This document shows positions 6,272 to 14,687 of a DNA stretch of 21,198 nucleotides, piece by piece. The position numbers were made by a program, and so were the translations under genes. Numbering within the stretch: the first letter of the stretch is position 1; every line of letters starts with the position of its first letter. The notes below the pieces were generated by a model. That model was given only the letters and a program-made list of their open reading frames with translations. It made no database searches and was not told where the DNA came from. Source of the stretch: an uncultured Succinatimonas sp. (GTDB lineage: Bacteria; Pseudomonadota; Gammaproteobacteria; Enterobacterales; Succinivibrionaceae); the NCBI GenBank assembly GCA_937896115.1, contig CALBLB010000178.1, forward strand, positions 1 through 21,198, read 5' to 3'.

Positions 6272-7840
6272 ATGGCAGACGATAAGAACCACGTTTATAT
6301 ATTCGACACAACTTTACGTGACGGCGAACAGGCGTTGATGCGCTCTCTTACTCCGGTGCAGAAACTGCAACTTGCAATGATGCTCGACGAACTCGGAGTT
6401 GATGTAATCGAAGCAGGCTTCCCTATCTCATCCCCAGGAGATCTTAAATCCGTACACGACATAGGACATGCGCTGAAGCATGCCGTATGTTGCGGTCTTT
6501 CCCGTACGGTGGAAAAAGACATAGATGCCGTACACGAAGCTTTGCACGGACTTGATCATTACAGAATTCATACCTTCGTGGCTACTTCTGACATCCATGT
6601 CAAAGATAAACTGCACCGCAGTTTCGATGACATCATCGCCATGTGCGATCACCACGTACGTTATGCCAGAAACTATACCGATGATGTGGAGTTCTCCTGC
6701 GAAGACGCCGGACGTACCCCTATAGATCACCTCTGCCGCATCGTAGAAACTGCCATCAACGCAGGTGCCACCACCGTCAACATCCCCGATACCGTAGGCT
6801 ATACCCTGCCTTACGAATTCGGAGGCATCATCAGGACTTTGTTCAACCGCGTTCCGAACATCGACAAAGCCCGTATCAGCGTTCACTGTCATAACGATCT
6901 GGGTATGGCCACGGCCAATTCACTGACTGCAGTTCAGGAAGGTGCGCGCCAGATAGAAGTATGCATGAACGGTCTTGGAGAGCGTGCCGGCAACTGCTCT
7001 TTGGAAGAGGTAGTGATGAGCATGAAGCTCAGAGCTCCGTACATGCACGGCGTATACACCAATGTCGTTGCAGAGAACATCGCCCGTGCCTCACAAATGG
7101 TGGCTTCCGTGTGCAATGAACCGGTTCCGTCTCACAAAGCCATCGTAGGATCCAATGCCTTTGCTCACAGTTCGGGAATTCATCAGGACGGGGTGCTGAA
7201 GAATAAACAGACCTACGAAATTCTCACCCCCGAAAGCGTGGGATTTAAAGAAAACAACATGCATATGACCGCCCGCTCGGGACGTCATATGATCAAAGCC
7301 GTACTCGAGAAACTCGGGTACAAGGAAGGTACCTACAACCTAGACGATATTTACCAGCGTTTCTTAAAGCTTGCTGATCGCAAAGGACAGGTTTTTGATT
7401 ACGATCTTGAAGCTTTGATGTACTTCTCCCAAGACGAGGATGAAGAAAATCAATTCAAGCTCGATAACCTTTCGGTAATGTCAGGCGGCAAAAACATCAT
7501 TCCTACGGCTTCCGTAAGACTGCGCATCGGCAAACGCACCCGTACCGAATCAGGTACCGGTAACGGGCCTGTGGACGCGGTATTCAACTGCATCAGCCGT
7601 CTTACCGGTTTGAAACTCAAACTTGAGAGTTTCCAAATCAATGCTAAAGGCTCAGGCATGAATGCCCAAGGACAGGTTAACGTCGACGTAATTTACGAAG
7701 GTCGTCATTATTACGGTGTGGGCATATCCACGGACGTTATCGAAGCCTCGGCTTTGTCGCTTATCTCAGCTAGCAACAGCATTTATCGTGCGCAGGTCAT
7801 AGAGCAGGAAAAAGAACAGGAAGAGAACAAGGAGAAATAA
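6272..7840 (+). CDS. leuA: 2-isopropylmalate synthase
   Basis: LeuA condenses acetyl-CoA with 2-oxoisovalerate, the committed and leucine-inhibited step of leucine synthesis. The 522-residue protein (E. coli 523) opens with the metal-binding motif FDTTLRDGEQ (about 11-20). It then shows VEFSCEDAGRT, NIPDTVGY and HCHNDLG (the metal-binding HxHxDxG pattern of the TIM barrel), followed by NGLGERAGNCSLEEV and HSSGIHQDGVLK. The C-terminal part from about residue 390 is the LeuA dimer/allosteric leucine-binding domain, including NGPVDAVFNCI and GQVNVDVIYEG, so feedback inhibition is expected. ATG at 6272 follows AAGG by 6 nt. It is first of four tightly spaced leu genes; leuB starts 1 bp after its stop. 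Confidence 0.97.
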   Translation: MADDKNHVYIFDTTLRDGEQALMRSLTPVQKLQLAMMLDELGVDVIEAGFPISSPGDLKSVHDIGHALKHAVCCGLSRTVEKDIDAVHEALHGLDHYRIHTFVATSDIHVKDKLHRSFDDIIAMCDHHVRYARNYTDDVEFSCEDAGRTPIDHLCRIVETAINAGATTVNIPDTVGYTLPYEFGGIIRTLFNRVPNIDKARISVHCHNDLGMATANSLTAVQEGARQIEVCMNGLGERAGNCSLEEVVMSMKLRAPYMHGVYTNVVAENIARASQMVASVCNEPVPSHKAIVGSNAFAHSSGIHQDGVLKNKQTYEILTPESVGFKENNMHMTARSGRHMIKAVLEKLGYKEGTYNLDDIYQRFLKLADRKGQVFDYDLEALMYFSQDEDEENQFKLDNLSVMSGGKNIIPTASVRLRIGKRTRTESGTGNGPVDAVFNCISRLTGLKLKLESFQINAKGSGMNAQGQVNVDVIYEGRHYYGVGISTDVIEASALSLISASNSIYRAQVIEQEKEQEENKEK

Positions 7841-7841
7841 G

Positions 7842-8939
7842 ATGAAATCCTACAAGATCGCAGTTTTAGCAGGTGACGGTATCGGCCCTGAGGTCATGAA
7901 CGAAGCCAAAAAAGTTTTAAAGGCCGTATCCCAAAAATTCGGTTTTGAACTTGAGATGACTGAAAAACTGGCCGGCGGCTGTGCCATCGACGCCTGCGGG
8001 ACTCCTTTACCTGAAGATACCTTAAAAGCATGTGAGCAGTCAGACGCGATCCTGTTTGGCTCCGTAGGCGGTCCCAAATGGAATCATCTGCCTTCGTCAC
8101 AGCGTCCTGAAAGCGGTGCTCTGCTCCCTCTGCGCAAGCATTTTAAGCTTTACTGCAACTTCCGCCCGGCAAAAATCTACGAAGGTCTCGGTGCTCTGTC
8201 ACCGCTGCGTGCCGATATTGCCATGCGCGGTTTTGACATGCTGTGTGTAAGAGAACTTACAGGCGGCATTTATTTCGGACAGCCCAAAGGACGCGAAGGC
8301 AGCGGACCTCAAGAAAAAGCTTTCGATACCGAGATCTATCATCGCTACGAGATCGAACGCATCGCCAAAATAGCCTTTGAAGCTGCCATGTTGCGTAATA
8401 AAAAAGTAACTTCAGTGGATAAGTCCAACGTACTGCAAAGCTCCATTCTTTGGCGCGAGGTAGTCACCGAAGTTGCCAAAGACTACCCTGAAGTGCAACT
8501 TGAACACATTTACATCGACAATGCCACTATGCAGCTGGTAAAAGCTCCTTCACAGTTTGACGTATTGCTTTGTTCGAATATGTTCGGGGACATACTCTCT
8601 GACGAGTGCGCCATGATCACAGGCTCTATGGGCATGCTGCCTTCGGCATCCTTAGGTGAAGGCGGTTTCGGTCTTTATGAACCGGCAGGCGGCAGCGCTC
8701 CTGACATCGCCGGCAAAGGAATAGCCAACCCAGTAGCCCAAATTCTTTCGGCGGCCTTGATGCTGCGTTACTCCTTAAAAGAAAACGAAGCGGCAAAAGC
8801 CATAGAAGATGCCGTATCCAAGGTTTTGCGCGAAGGTAACCTTACTGCAGATCTTATGGAGTCGGGCGCATCGTCACGCAAAGCTCTTTCCACTCAGGAA
8901 ATGGGCGACAAGATCGCCCAGGCCGTTACCGAAGCTTAA
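7842..8939 (+). CDS. leuB: 3-isopropylmalate dehydrogenase
   Basis: LeuB oxidatively decarboxylates 3-isopropylmalate with NAD+ to 2-oxoisocaproate. The 365-residue protein shows the family start IAVLAGDGIGPEV and the substrate-binding arginines in LLPLRKHFKLYCNFRP. It also has VRELTGGIYFG with the following Tyr-containing segment, the DKSNVLQSS motif, the metal site YIDNATMQLV and NMFGDILSDECAM with its aspartates, and the NAD-binding loop GLYEPAGGSAPDIAGKG. The length matches E. coli (363). The start lies 1 bp after the leuA stop; the ribosome binding site AAGGAG (about 7830) is inside the leuA end, implying coupled translation. Confidence 0.97.
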   Translation: MKSYKIAVLAGDGIGPEVMNEAKKVLKAVSQKFGFELEMTEKLAGGCAIDACGTPLPEDTLKACEQSDAILFGSVGGPKWNHLPSSQRPESGALLPLRKHFKLYCNFRPAKIYEGLGALSPLRADIAMRGFDMLCVRELTGGIYFGQPKGREGSGPQEKAFDTEIYHRYEIERIAKIAFEAAMLRNKKVTSVDKSNVLQSSILWREVVTEVAKDYPEVQLEHIYIDNATMQLVKAPSQFDVLLCSNMFGDILSDECAMITGSMGMLPSASLGEGGFGLYEPAGGSAPDIAGKGIANPVAQILSAALMLRYSLKENEAAKAIEDAVSKVLREGNLTADLMESGASSRKALSTQEMGDKIAQAVTEA

Positions 8940-8965
8940 TTATTACCAAAAGTCAGGAAACCAAA

Positions 8966-10372
8966 ATGGGTAAAACTCTTTACGAGAAAGTTTACGACAG
9001 TCACGTCGTCTTCCGTCAGGAAGGCGAGCTGCCCACTCTCTTTATCGATCGCCACCTCTGCCATGAAGTAACCTCACCTCAGGCCTTTGCAGGTCTTGAA
9101 GCGGCCAATCGTAAGTTACGTCACCCGGAGCTTACTCTCGCTACTATGGATCACGACATTTCAACCCGTGAACAGAGTATCGAAGCATGCTCTCCTATGG
9201 CTCAGACTCAAATACGGGCTCTTATCAACAATACCAAAAAATTTAACGTAACTTTGTTCGGCTTGGGAGATCCCAATCAGGGCATAGTGCACATCGTAGG
9301 ACCGCAGGTCGGATTCACTCTGCCAGGTACTACTTTGGTATGCGGTGATTCTCATACCGCAACCCACGGAGCTTTCGGTGCCTTAGCCTTTGGTATCGGA
9401 ACTTCCGAAGTTGAACACGTCATGGCCACTCAGACTCTAAAACAAGCCAAATACAAGACCATGAAGATAGAATGCACGGGTAAGCTCTCGCCTGCTTGCA
9501 GTGCCAAAGATCTGATTTTAGCGATCATAGGCAAGCTCACCACCGCAGGCGGAACCGGATATGCCGTGGAGTTCTGCGGTGAAGCCGTACGCGCTTTATC
9601 CATGGACGGACGCATGACTTTGTCCAACATGGCCATCGAGTTCGGTGCCACCGTGGGCATGATTGCCCCAGACGAAACCACCTTTGAATATATCAAAGGC
9701 CGTCTCATGGCGCCCAAAGGCAAAGCTTTTGAAGAAGCCGTTGCATATTGGAAGACCTTAAAGTCTGATCCCGACGCCCATTTTGATAAAGTGGTCACTT
9801 TGGATGCCTCTGCCATCGAGCCTCAGCTTACCTGGGGTACCAACCCGGGACAAGAATGTGCCATTACCGCCTGCGTGCCGTCACCTGACGATTTTGCCGA
9901 TCCTATAGTAAGTAAATCCTGTGCCGACGCACTTGCTTACATCGATTTAAAACCTCATCAAAAGATCGCCGGTACTCCCGTTGACTACGTGTTCATCGGC
10001 TCCTGCACCAACGGACGCATCGAAGATTTCCGTGCCGCCGCCGCAGTACTCAAAGGACGTCATATTGCCAAGAATATCAAGCTTGCCATTGCCGTACCCG
10101 GTACCCAGTGGGTTAAAGCTCAGGCAGAGCGCGAAGGTCTTGATAAGATCTTCAAAGACGCAGGCTTTGAGTGGAGACTCCCAGGATGCTCCATGTGTCT
10201 TGCCATGAACGATGATCGTGCACCTGCCGGCATGCGCGTGGCCTCAACCTCAAACCGCAACTTCGTAGGACGTCAGGGCAAAGGCTCACGTACCCATTTG
10301 ATGAGTCCGGCTTCTGCTGCCGCTTGTGCGGTAAAAGGATGCTTAGCCGACGTTCGCGAGTTTTTAAAATAA
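8966..10372 (+). CDS. leuC: 3-isopropylmalate dehydratase large subunit
   Basis: LeuC, with LeuD, isomerises 2-isopropylmalate to 3-isopropylmalate through a [4Fe-4S] cluster of the aconitase type. The 468-residue protein (E. coli 466) has the cluster cysteines in the expected places: Cys347 in GSCTNGRIEDF, and Cys408 and Cys411 in PGCSMCLAMN. Other markers are MDHDISTR, VCGDSHTATHGAFGALAFGIGTSEVEHV split across about 125-151, and the C-terminal TSNRNFVGRQG. AGGAA at 8955 lies about 7 nt before the ATG. The 26-bp gap from leuB and 10-bp gap to leuD support one operon. The order leuABCD follows E. coli. Confidence 0.97.
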   Translation: MGKTLYEKVYDSHVVFRQEGELPTLFIDRHLCHEVTSPQAFAGLEAANRKLRHPELTLATMDHDISTREQSIEACSPMAQTQIRALINNTKKFNVTLFGLGDPNQGIVHIVGPQVGFTLPGTTLVCGDSHTATHGAFGALAFGIGTSEVEHVMATQTLKQAKYKTMKIECTGKLSPACSAKDLILAIIGKLTTAGGTGYAVEFCGEAVRALSMDGRMTLSNMAIEFGATVGMIAPDETTFEYIKGRLMAPKGKAFEEAVAYWKTLKSDPDAHFDKVVTLDASAIEPQLTWGTNPGQECAITACVPSPDDFADPIVSKSCADALAYIDLKPHQKIAGTPVDYVFIGSCTNGRIEDFRAAAAVLKGRHIAKNIKLAIAVPGTQWVKAQAEREGLDKIFKDAGFEWRLPGCSMCLAMNDDRAPAGMRVASTSNRNFVGRQGKGSRTHLMSPASAAACAVKGCLADVREFLK

Positions 10373-10382
10373 GGAGAGAGTC

Positions 10383-11003
10383 ATGGAAAAATTCACCGTT
10401 TACGAAGGTGTGGCGGTTCCCTTGGACTCTGCCAACATCGATACTGATCAGATAATTCCCAAGCAGTTCTTACTTGCCGTAAGTCGCAAGGGATTTGGCA
10501 AGCACCTGTTCCACGACTGGCGCTATTTGGACGATGCCGAAACCCGTCCAAATCCTGACTTTAATCTGAATAAACCTGAATACAGCGGTGCCACCATTTT
10601 GGTAGCCCGTGACAATTTCGGTAACGGCTCATCGCGTGAACACGCTCCCTGGGCGCTTATGGATTACGGTTTCAGAGCGGTAATTGCCCCGAGCTTTGCC
10701 TCCATCTTCAACAACAATTCCTTAGGCAACGGTCTGTTACCCTTACGCCTTACGGAAGATGAAGTGGATCAGATCTTCAAAGTGCTTAAAAAAGCTCCCG
10801 GCACCAAAATCCGCATTTCTCTTGTAGATATGACCGTTGACTGCGCCGATCTGCACTTTACCTTCAGCCTTGACGAATTCAGACGTCACTGCCTTTTAGA
10901 AGGTCTCGATGCAATCTCACTTACGCTTCAGCATGAAGATGAAATCGCCGCTTATGAAAAAGGCAATCCTGCTTGGTTAACTCCTGACAAATCAGCTTTA
11001 TAA
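10383..11003 (+). CDS. leuD: 3-isopropylmalate dehydratase small subunit
   Basis: LeuD supplies the swivel domain of isopropylmalate isomerase. The 206-residue protein (E. coli 201) shows PLDSANIDTDQIIPKQFL near the start, the substrate-loop motif NFGNGSSREHAPWALMDYGFRAVIAPSFA (positions about 78-106) and the NNSLGNGLLP segment, all diagnostic for LeuD. AAGGAGAG at about 10372 is ideally placed before the ATG. It is the last gene of the leu operon; a terminator begins 8 bp after its stop codon. Confidence 0.97.
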   Translation: MEKFTVYEGVAVPLDSANIDTDQIIPKQFLLAVSRKGFGKHLFHDWRYLDDAETRPNPDFNLNKPEYSGATILVARDNFGNGSSREHAPWALMDYGFRAVIAPSFASIFNNNSLGNGLLPLRLTEDEVDQIFKVLKKAPGTKIRISLVDMTVDCADLHFTFSLDEFRRHCLLEGLDAISLTLQHEDEIAAYEKGNPAWLTPDKSAL

Positions 11004-11011
11004 TCGTTTGC

Positions 11012-11036
11012 AAAGCCCGGTTCTTCCGGGCTTTTT
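11012..11036 (+). terminator. Rho-independent terminator of the leu operon
   Basis: A perfect 9-bp stem pairs AAAGCCCGG 11012-11020 with CCGGGCTTT 11026-11034, with loop TTCTT and a T run to 11036. It separates leuD from galM. Confidence 0.9.
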
Positions 11037-11081
11037 ACTGCCTTTGCCCTGATCAAATTCTTAACTTAGTCTTTTGATCCT

Positions 11082-11108
11082 TTGCCGTTTACCAAAAAAG
11101 CCTATAAT
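11082..11108 (+). promoter_or_regulatory. Candidate sigma70 promoter of galM
   Basis: A perfect TATAAT lies at 11103-11108 with a weak -35 box, TTGCCG, at 11082-11087 (15-bp spacer). It is downstream of the leu terminator and about 30 bp before the galM start, so galM is probably transcribed on its own. Confidence 0.6.
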
Positions 11109-11139
11109 TTGAGCATAACCATCTTTTAAGGAAACCAAA

Positions 11140-12183
11140 ATGGCTGACAACACCAAATACTCGGAAAAACCTGAGCTTAAAACCATAAGCAATAACAACG
11201 GACTTAGCGTTACCATCATGGATTGGGGCGCAACCATCATTTCGATAAAAGTACCGGTATACGGCGAAGCAAAACCGCGCGAGGTTTTATTAGGTGTTGC
11301 CGATCCCGAGCAATGGTCGACTCAATCTTGTTATTTCAACGCCACCATAGGCCGTTTTGCCAACCGCATAGCCGATAACAGTTTTGTAATCGACGGTAAG
11401 GAATACCATTTAAAATCAAACGACAGACACACTCTCCACGGCGGCGTAGAAGGTTTTGACAAGCGCCGTTTTACCTTGGTAGCCCAATCTGCCAATTCTC
11501 TTACCTATGAATTAGTTTCACATGACGGCGACATGGGTTTTCCCGGCAATTACACTTTAAGGGTAACCTATACCGTAACTGCCGACAACTCGCTCTTAGT
11601 TGAATACTTAGGAAGCTGTGATCAAAAATGCTGGTCTTGCATCACCAATCACTCTTACTTTAACTTAAACGGCAAAAACTCTTCAGCTCTCAATCACACC
11701 ATCTGGTTTGATTCCACTGAATACCTTCCCTGCGATGCCGACTCTATTCCCACAGGAGAAGTACGCAAAGTACGCGGCAGCGCTTTTGACTTTAATTCAG
11801 CCCCCAAGACCGTAGGTAAGGATTTCATGCGTGATGAGCAGATGGAACTGGCCTTAGGATATGATCACCCTTTCATCATTGCAGGCGATCCTCTTAAACC
11901 TTTTGCAAAAGTTGCCTCCGATGACGGCAGCGTAAAGATGGAACTTTACACTGACTATCCTGCCTTCCAGTTCTACTCTGGAAATTACATCTACAGCCCG
12001 GATCCTGCAAAGCAGATAGTTGCCCGTGACGACGGTAAGGTTTATCAGGCACAAAGCGCTTTGTGTTTTGAACCCGAGTTCTACCCTGACTGCCCGCATC
12101 TGCCTCAATTTGCAGATAAAAACCCCATGGTGACCCCGGAAGCTCCGCTTTCAAGATTCATCTGCTATAAGTTTAAGATCTGA
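11140..12183 (+). CDS. galM: Aldose 1-epimerase (galactose mutarotase)
   Basis: GalM interconverts the alpha and beta anomers of galactose and glucose, feeding the Leloir pathway. The 347-residue protein (E. coli 346) has the family landmarks: NATIGRFANRIAD near residues 67-79, HTLHGG, the catalytic-His motif ITNHSYFNLNG near 167-177, and the catalytic-Glu motif LCFEPEFYPD near 307-316. There is no signal peptide, so it is cytoplasmic. AAGGA at 11128-11132 lies 7 nt before the ATG. No galK, galT or galE is in the window, so the gene stands apart from any gal operon. It converges on an AEC permease gene; no functional link between the two is evident. Confidence 0.95.
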   Translation: MADNTKYSEKPELKTISNNNGLSVTIMDWGATIISIKVPVYGEAKPREVLLGVADPEQWSTQSCYFNATIGRFANRIADNSFVIDGKEYHLKSNDRHTLHGGVEGFDKRRFTLVAQSANSLTYELVSHDGDMGFPGNYTLRVTYTVTADNSLLVEYLGSCDQKCWSCITNHSYFNLNGKNSSALNHTIWFDSTEYLPCDADSIPTGEVRKVRGSAFDFNSAPKTVGKDFMRDEQMELALGYDHPFIIAGDPLKPFAKVASDDGSVKMELYTDYPAFQFYSGNYIYSPDPAKQIVARDDGKVYQAQSALCFEPEFYPDCPHLPQFADKNPMVTPEAPLSRFICYKFKI

Positions 12184-12201
12184 TCTTCAGCCTTTTTTTA
12201 C

Positions 12202-12229
12202 AATTCCGCGCCTTGCGCGGAATTTTTTT
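12202..12229 (+). terminator. Rho-independent terminator of galM
   Basis: A perfect 10-bp stem pairs AATTCCGCGC 12202-12211 with GCGCGGAATT 12215-12224 and runs into seven T (12223-12229). The T run overlaps the stop codon of the convergent permease gene (plus strand 12228-12230). On the reverse strand the hairpin has no following T run, so it looks unidirectional. Confidence 0.9.
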
Positions 12230-13148
12230 AAAGGCCGATCCCCGTGATCACTGCAACTAACGGAATGGTAAACACCGCGGCGGCAGTAGTAAGTGAGACA
12301 GCACGTGCTGCCGGTGCCACCATGGTCGGATTGTATAAAGCTGCCAACACCGCAGTCATAACTCCCGAAGGTCCTGCCAAGATCACCAAAGCAACACCTT
12401 CAAATTCACGAGAGCTGAAGCTCCACTGCAAAGCCCATAGTAAAACGGCAGGTACGATGAGCATCTTTACGACAACAAAGATCATCAATCTGTAATCGCG
12501 CAAGGTCTCTTTAAATTTAATCTCGGGAACTGCCGAGCCTACTATCATCATTGCCAAAACCGGAGCTGCCGCTCCGCCGCGCCCTAGAGCATCTCTTACC
12601 CCGGATGGCAACTCAAAACCGGTCAAAATAAATATCACCAGCACAAGGCTTGAAATAAAAGAAGGGTTGGTTGCCAAATGTTTAAACGAGATCTGATCAC
12701 GCCCGCCGCCTACCATGACTATTCCATAGGAAAAAAGCAGGAAATTGTTGAAAACTATGGCTATGGACATATAGACGATAGCCAGATCTCCGTACAAAGC
12801 TCCGACCAGCGGGATCCCCAAAAGCAAAATATTGGTACAGGTAAAGAGCATATTGACCGTACCGCGATCTTCTTTGCGGTATCTCATAAGCCAAGGTACG
12901 ACAAATCCTGAGACGATCTGCGAAAACTGAATGAGCAGCATTACCAGCATGGCATAACCTATAAAGGAGAGATCCTGTGCTATCACGGCGGATAGATCAC
13001 AGGAGAGCAACATGCACGGAGTCACCAGATTCACTACTATCTTGGTTAAAGCCTGTCTGATTGTCTCAGTGATAATGCCTAACAACCGCCCTGCTACTCC
13101 CAACATCAGCAGAAAAAAGAAGATGGTCATCTGCGACAGTATTTCCAC
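12228..13148 (-). CDS. AEC (auxin efflux carrier) family permease
   Basis: This is a 306-residue integral membrane protein with about ten hydrophobic segments, typical of the AEC/BASS-like transporter family. The family pattern is visible in two halves: KIVVNLVTPCMLLS (about 36-49) and NILLLGIPLVGALYG (about 105-120) in the first, and AGPSGVMTAVLAALYN in the second. Bacterial members move small organic acids such as malate or other anions, but the substrate cannot be read here. The start is GTG at 13148, chosen because a perfect AAAGGAG (plus strand 13156-13162) lies 7 nt upstream. It is downstream of ackA on the same strand, separated by a strong hairpin, so co-transcription is possible but uncertain. 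Export of an organic acid would fit acetogenic metabolism, but this is inference. Confidence 0.85.
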   Translation of the reverse strand: MEILSQMTIFFFLLMLGVAGRLLGIITETIRQALTKIVVNLVTPCMLLSCDLSAVIAQDLSFIGYAMLVMLLIQFSQIVSGFVVPWLMRYRKEDRGTVNMLFTCTNILLLGIPLVGALYGDLAIVYMSIAIVFNNFLLFSYGIVMVGGGRDQISFKHLATNPSFISSLVLVIFILTGFELPSGVRDALGRGGAAAPVLAMMIVGSAVPEIKFKETLRDYRLMIFVVVKMLIVPAVLLWALQWSFSSREFEGVALVILAGPSGVMTAVLAALYNPTMVAPAARAVSLTTAAAVFTIPLVAVITGIGL

Positions 13149-13175
13149 TTTTGTTCTCCTTTGTACTCAATTATG

Positions 13176-13213
13176 ACGAAGCCCGCTCGGGCTCCGGCTC
13201 GAACGGGCTTCGT
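13176..13213 (-). repeat. Strong inverted repeat between ackA and the AEC permease gene
   Basis: Perfect 10-bp arms ACGAAGCCCG 13176-13185 and CGGGCTTCGT 13204-13213 enclose an 18-nt GC-rich centre that can itself fold. No T run follows on either strand, so it is not a standard terminator. It may be a weak or factor-dependent terminator, or an RNA-stabilising stem at the ackA 3' end. Confidence 0.7.
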
Positions 13214-13245
13214 GCTCAGCTAACGCCGGGCTTTACAATATTTGC

Positions 13246-14466
13246 TTACTTTACAAATTTCATAGCAGAACGAGCAATCATCAATTCCTCGTTGGTAGGG
13301 ATCATGTAAAGTTTTACCTTGGATGCAGGAGTAGAGATCTCACCTTCAAAGCCGAGACGGGCCAAAGCCTTCTCATTAAGTTCTTCGTTAAGATCAACGC
13401 CGAAAGGTTCCTTCAAAAGCTCACAGGTAAGTTTACGAGCTTCCCAGCAGTTCTCACCTATGCCGCCGGCAAAGACGATGGCATCGACATGACCCAAAGC
13501 CACATAGTAAGAAGCGATGGTCTTGGCCAGGACGTAAGAGAACATCTCAAGGGCCAAAGTGCATTTTTCATCGCCCTTTTCATAACCTTCGCAAATAGGA
13601 CGCATATCTGATGAAATGCCGGACAAAGCCAAAAGACCTGATTTGTGGTTGAAGATCTCTTCCACTTCCTTGGGGGTCTTGTGAGCGCGTTCGCAAAGGA
13701 AGAACACCACGGAGGCATCGATACTGCCGCAACGGGTGCCCATCACCAAACCGTCAAGCGGAGTCAAACCCATGGAAGTGTCGACACATTTACCGCCTTT
13801 AACTGCAGACACGGAAGCACCGTTGCCGAGGTGGCAGGTGATCACGTTAACTTCTTCGGGCTTCTTGCCAAGCAACTTGGCAGCCTCCTGAGATACGTAC
13901 ATGTGAGAAGTACCGTGAGCACCGTACTTACGAATATGCAGATCGGTGTAATACTCCTCAGGGATGGCATAGCGATAAGCCTTAGGAGGCATGGTCTGAT
14001 GGAAAGCGGTGTCAAACACTGCTACATGGGGAATATGAGGGAAGCTCTTACGGGCAGCATCGATACCCTGCAAGTGAGCAGGATTGTGCAAAGGAGCAAA
14101 AGGAATAACCTTAGCGATGTTGGCTTCAACCTCATCGTTGATTAAGGTAGGCTCGGTGTAAATATCACCGCCCTGCACGATACGGTGACCGCAGGAAACG
14201 ATGGATTCTGAAAGTTCCTTATCCTTGGACAGAATGTTCTTGTCGAGGAATTCCAATGCCTTGGTGTGATCGGCACCGGCTCCGAGACTGGCTTTCTGCT
14301 TTTCCTTGTCGCCTTCGAATTTCCAAGAAATTCTGGCGTCTTCAAGATTTAAAGCTTCGGCGATGCCGCTTACAAATACACGACCGTCCTTCGGATCGAG
14401 GATGGCAAATTTGACAGAAGAGCTTCCGCAATTGATAACCAGTGCAGTCTCGCCGTACTTATTCAT
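13246..14466 (-). CDS. ackA: Acetate kinase
   Basis: AckA makes ATP and acetate from acetyl phosphate, the main substrate-level phosphorylation step in many fermenters, and works in reverse for acetate uptake. From the ATG at 14466 the product is 406 residues (E. coli 400). It begins with the nucleotide-fold motif VINCGSSSVKFAI, then GHRIVQGG, VAVFDTAFHQTMP and the catalytic-His motif YGAHGTSHMY. ITCHLGNGAS, MGTRCGSID with the catalytic Arg, FAGGIGEN and PTNEELMIAR with the catalytic Glu follow. An open frame reaches up to 14625, but those 53 extra residues have no family counterpart. An AGGA lies about 12 nt before the chosen start. The usual partner pta is not adjacent; the next gene on this strand is an AEC permease. 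It is divergent from pdxH. Confidence 0.95.
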   Translation of the reverse strand: MNKYGETALVINCGSSSVKFAILDPKDGRVFVSGIAEALNLEDARISWKFEGDKEKQKASLGAGADHTKALEFLDKNILSKDKELSESIVSCGHRIVQGGDIYTEPTLINDEVEANIAKVIPFAPLHNPAHLQGIDAARKSFPHIPHVAVFDTAFHQTMPPKAYRYAIPEEYYTDLHIRKYGAHGTSHMYVSQEAAKLLGKKPEEVNVITCHLGNGASVSAVKGGKCVDTSMGLTPLDGLVMGTRCGSIDASVVFFLCERAHKTPKEVEEIFNHKSGLLALSGISSDMRPICEGYEKGDEKCTLALEMFSYVLAKTIASYYVALGHVDAIVFAGGIGENCWEARKLTCELLKEPFGVDLNEELNEKALARLGFEGEISTPASKVKLYMIPTNEELMIARSAMKFVK

Positions 14467-14687
14467 AACGTTGTTGTATCCTGATGTATTATTTTCAACG
14501 AAAACCGCCCATGGCCCCTTAAGGGTCGGGCTTGACCAAGTGGATTTTAGCATTTTTGAAGCCTTTGGCTCAGATTTAATCCCCATAGCTTTAAAAGAGT
14601 TAACGGATTTTTCGAAGCAGATCATGCTTTGAGTATTTTGCTACTTCCTTGGTGAAATTTCAGAAACTCAAAAAACGGAATGTCAAA

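Noticed and set aside
6428..6892. A 154-codon reverse frame opposite leuA
   Set aside because: Antisense shadow of a fully conserved gene, without a ribosome binding site or protein features.
13645..14145. A long forward frame (166 codons) opposite ackA
   Set aside because: It lies wholly antisense to a well-supported gene and is a shadow of its codon bias; no family resemblance.
14467..14625. N-terminal extension of acetate kinase by 53 residues
   Set aside because: Acetate kinases begin just before the NCGSSS motif; the extra stretch contains palindromes and lies in the divergent promoter region.
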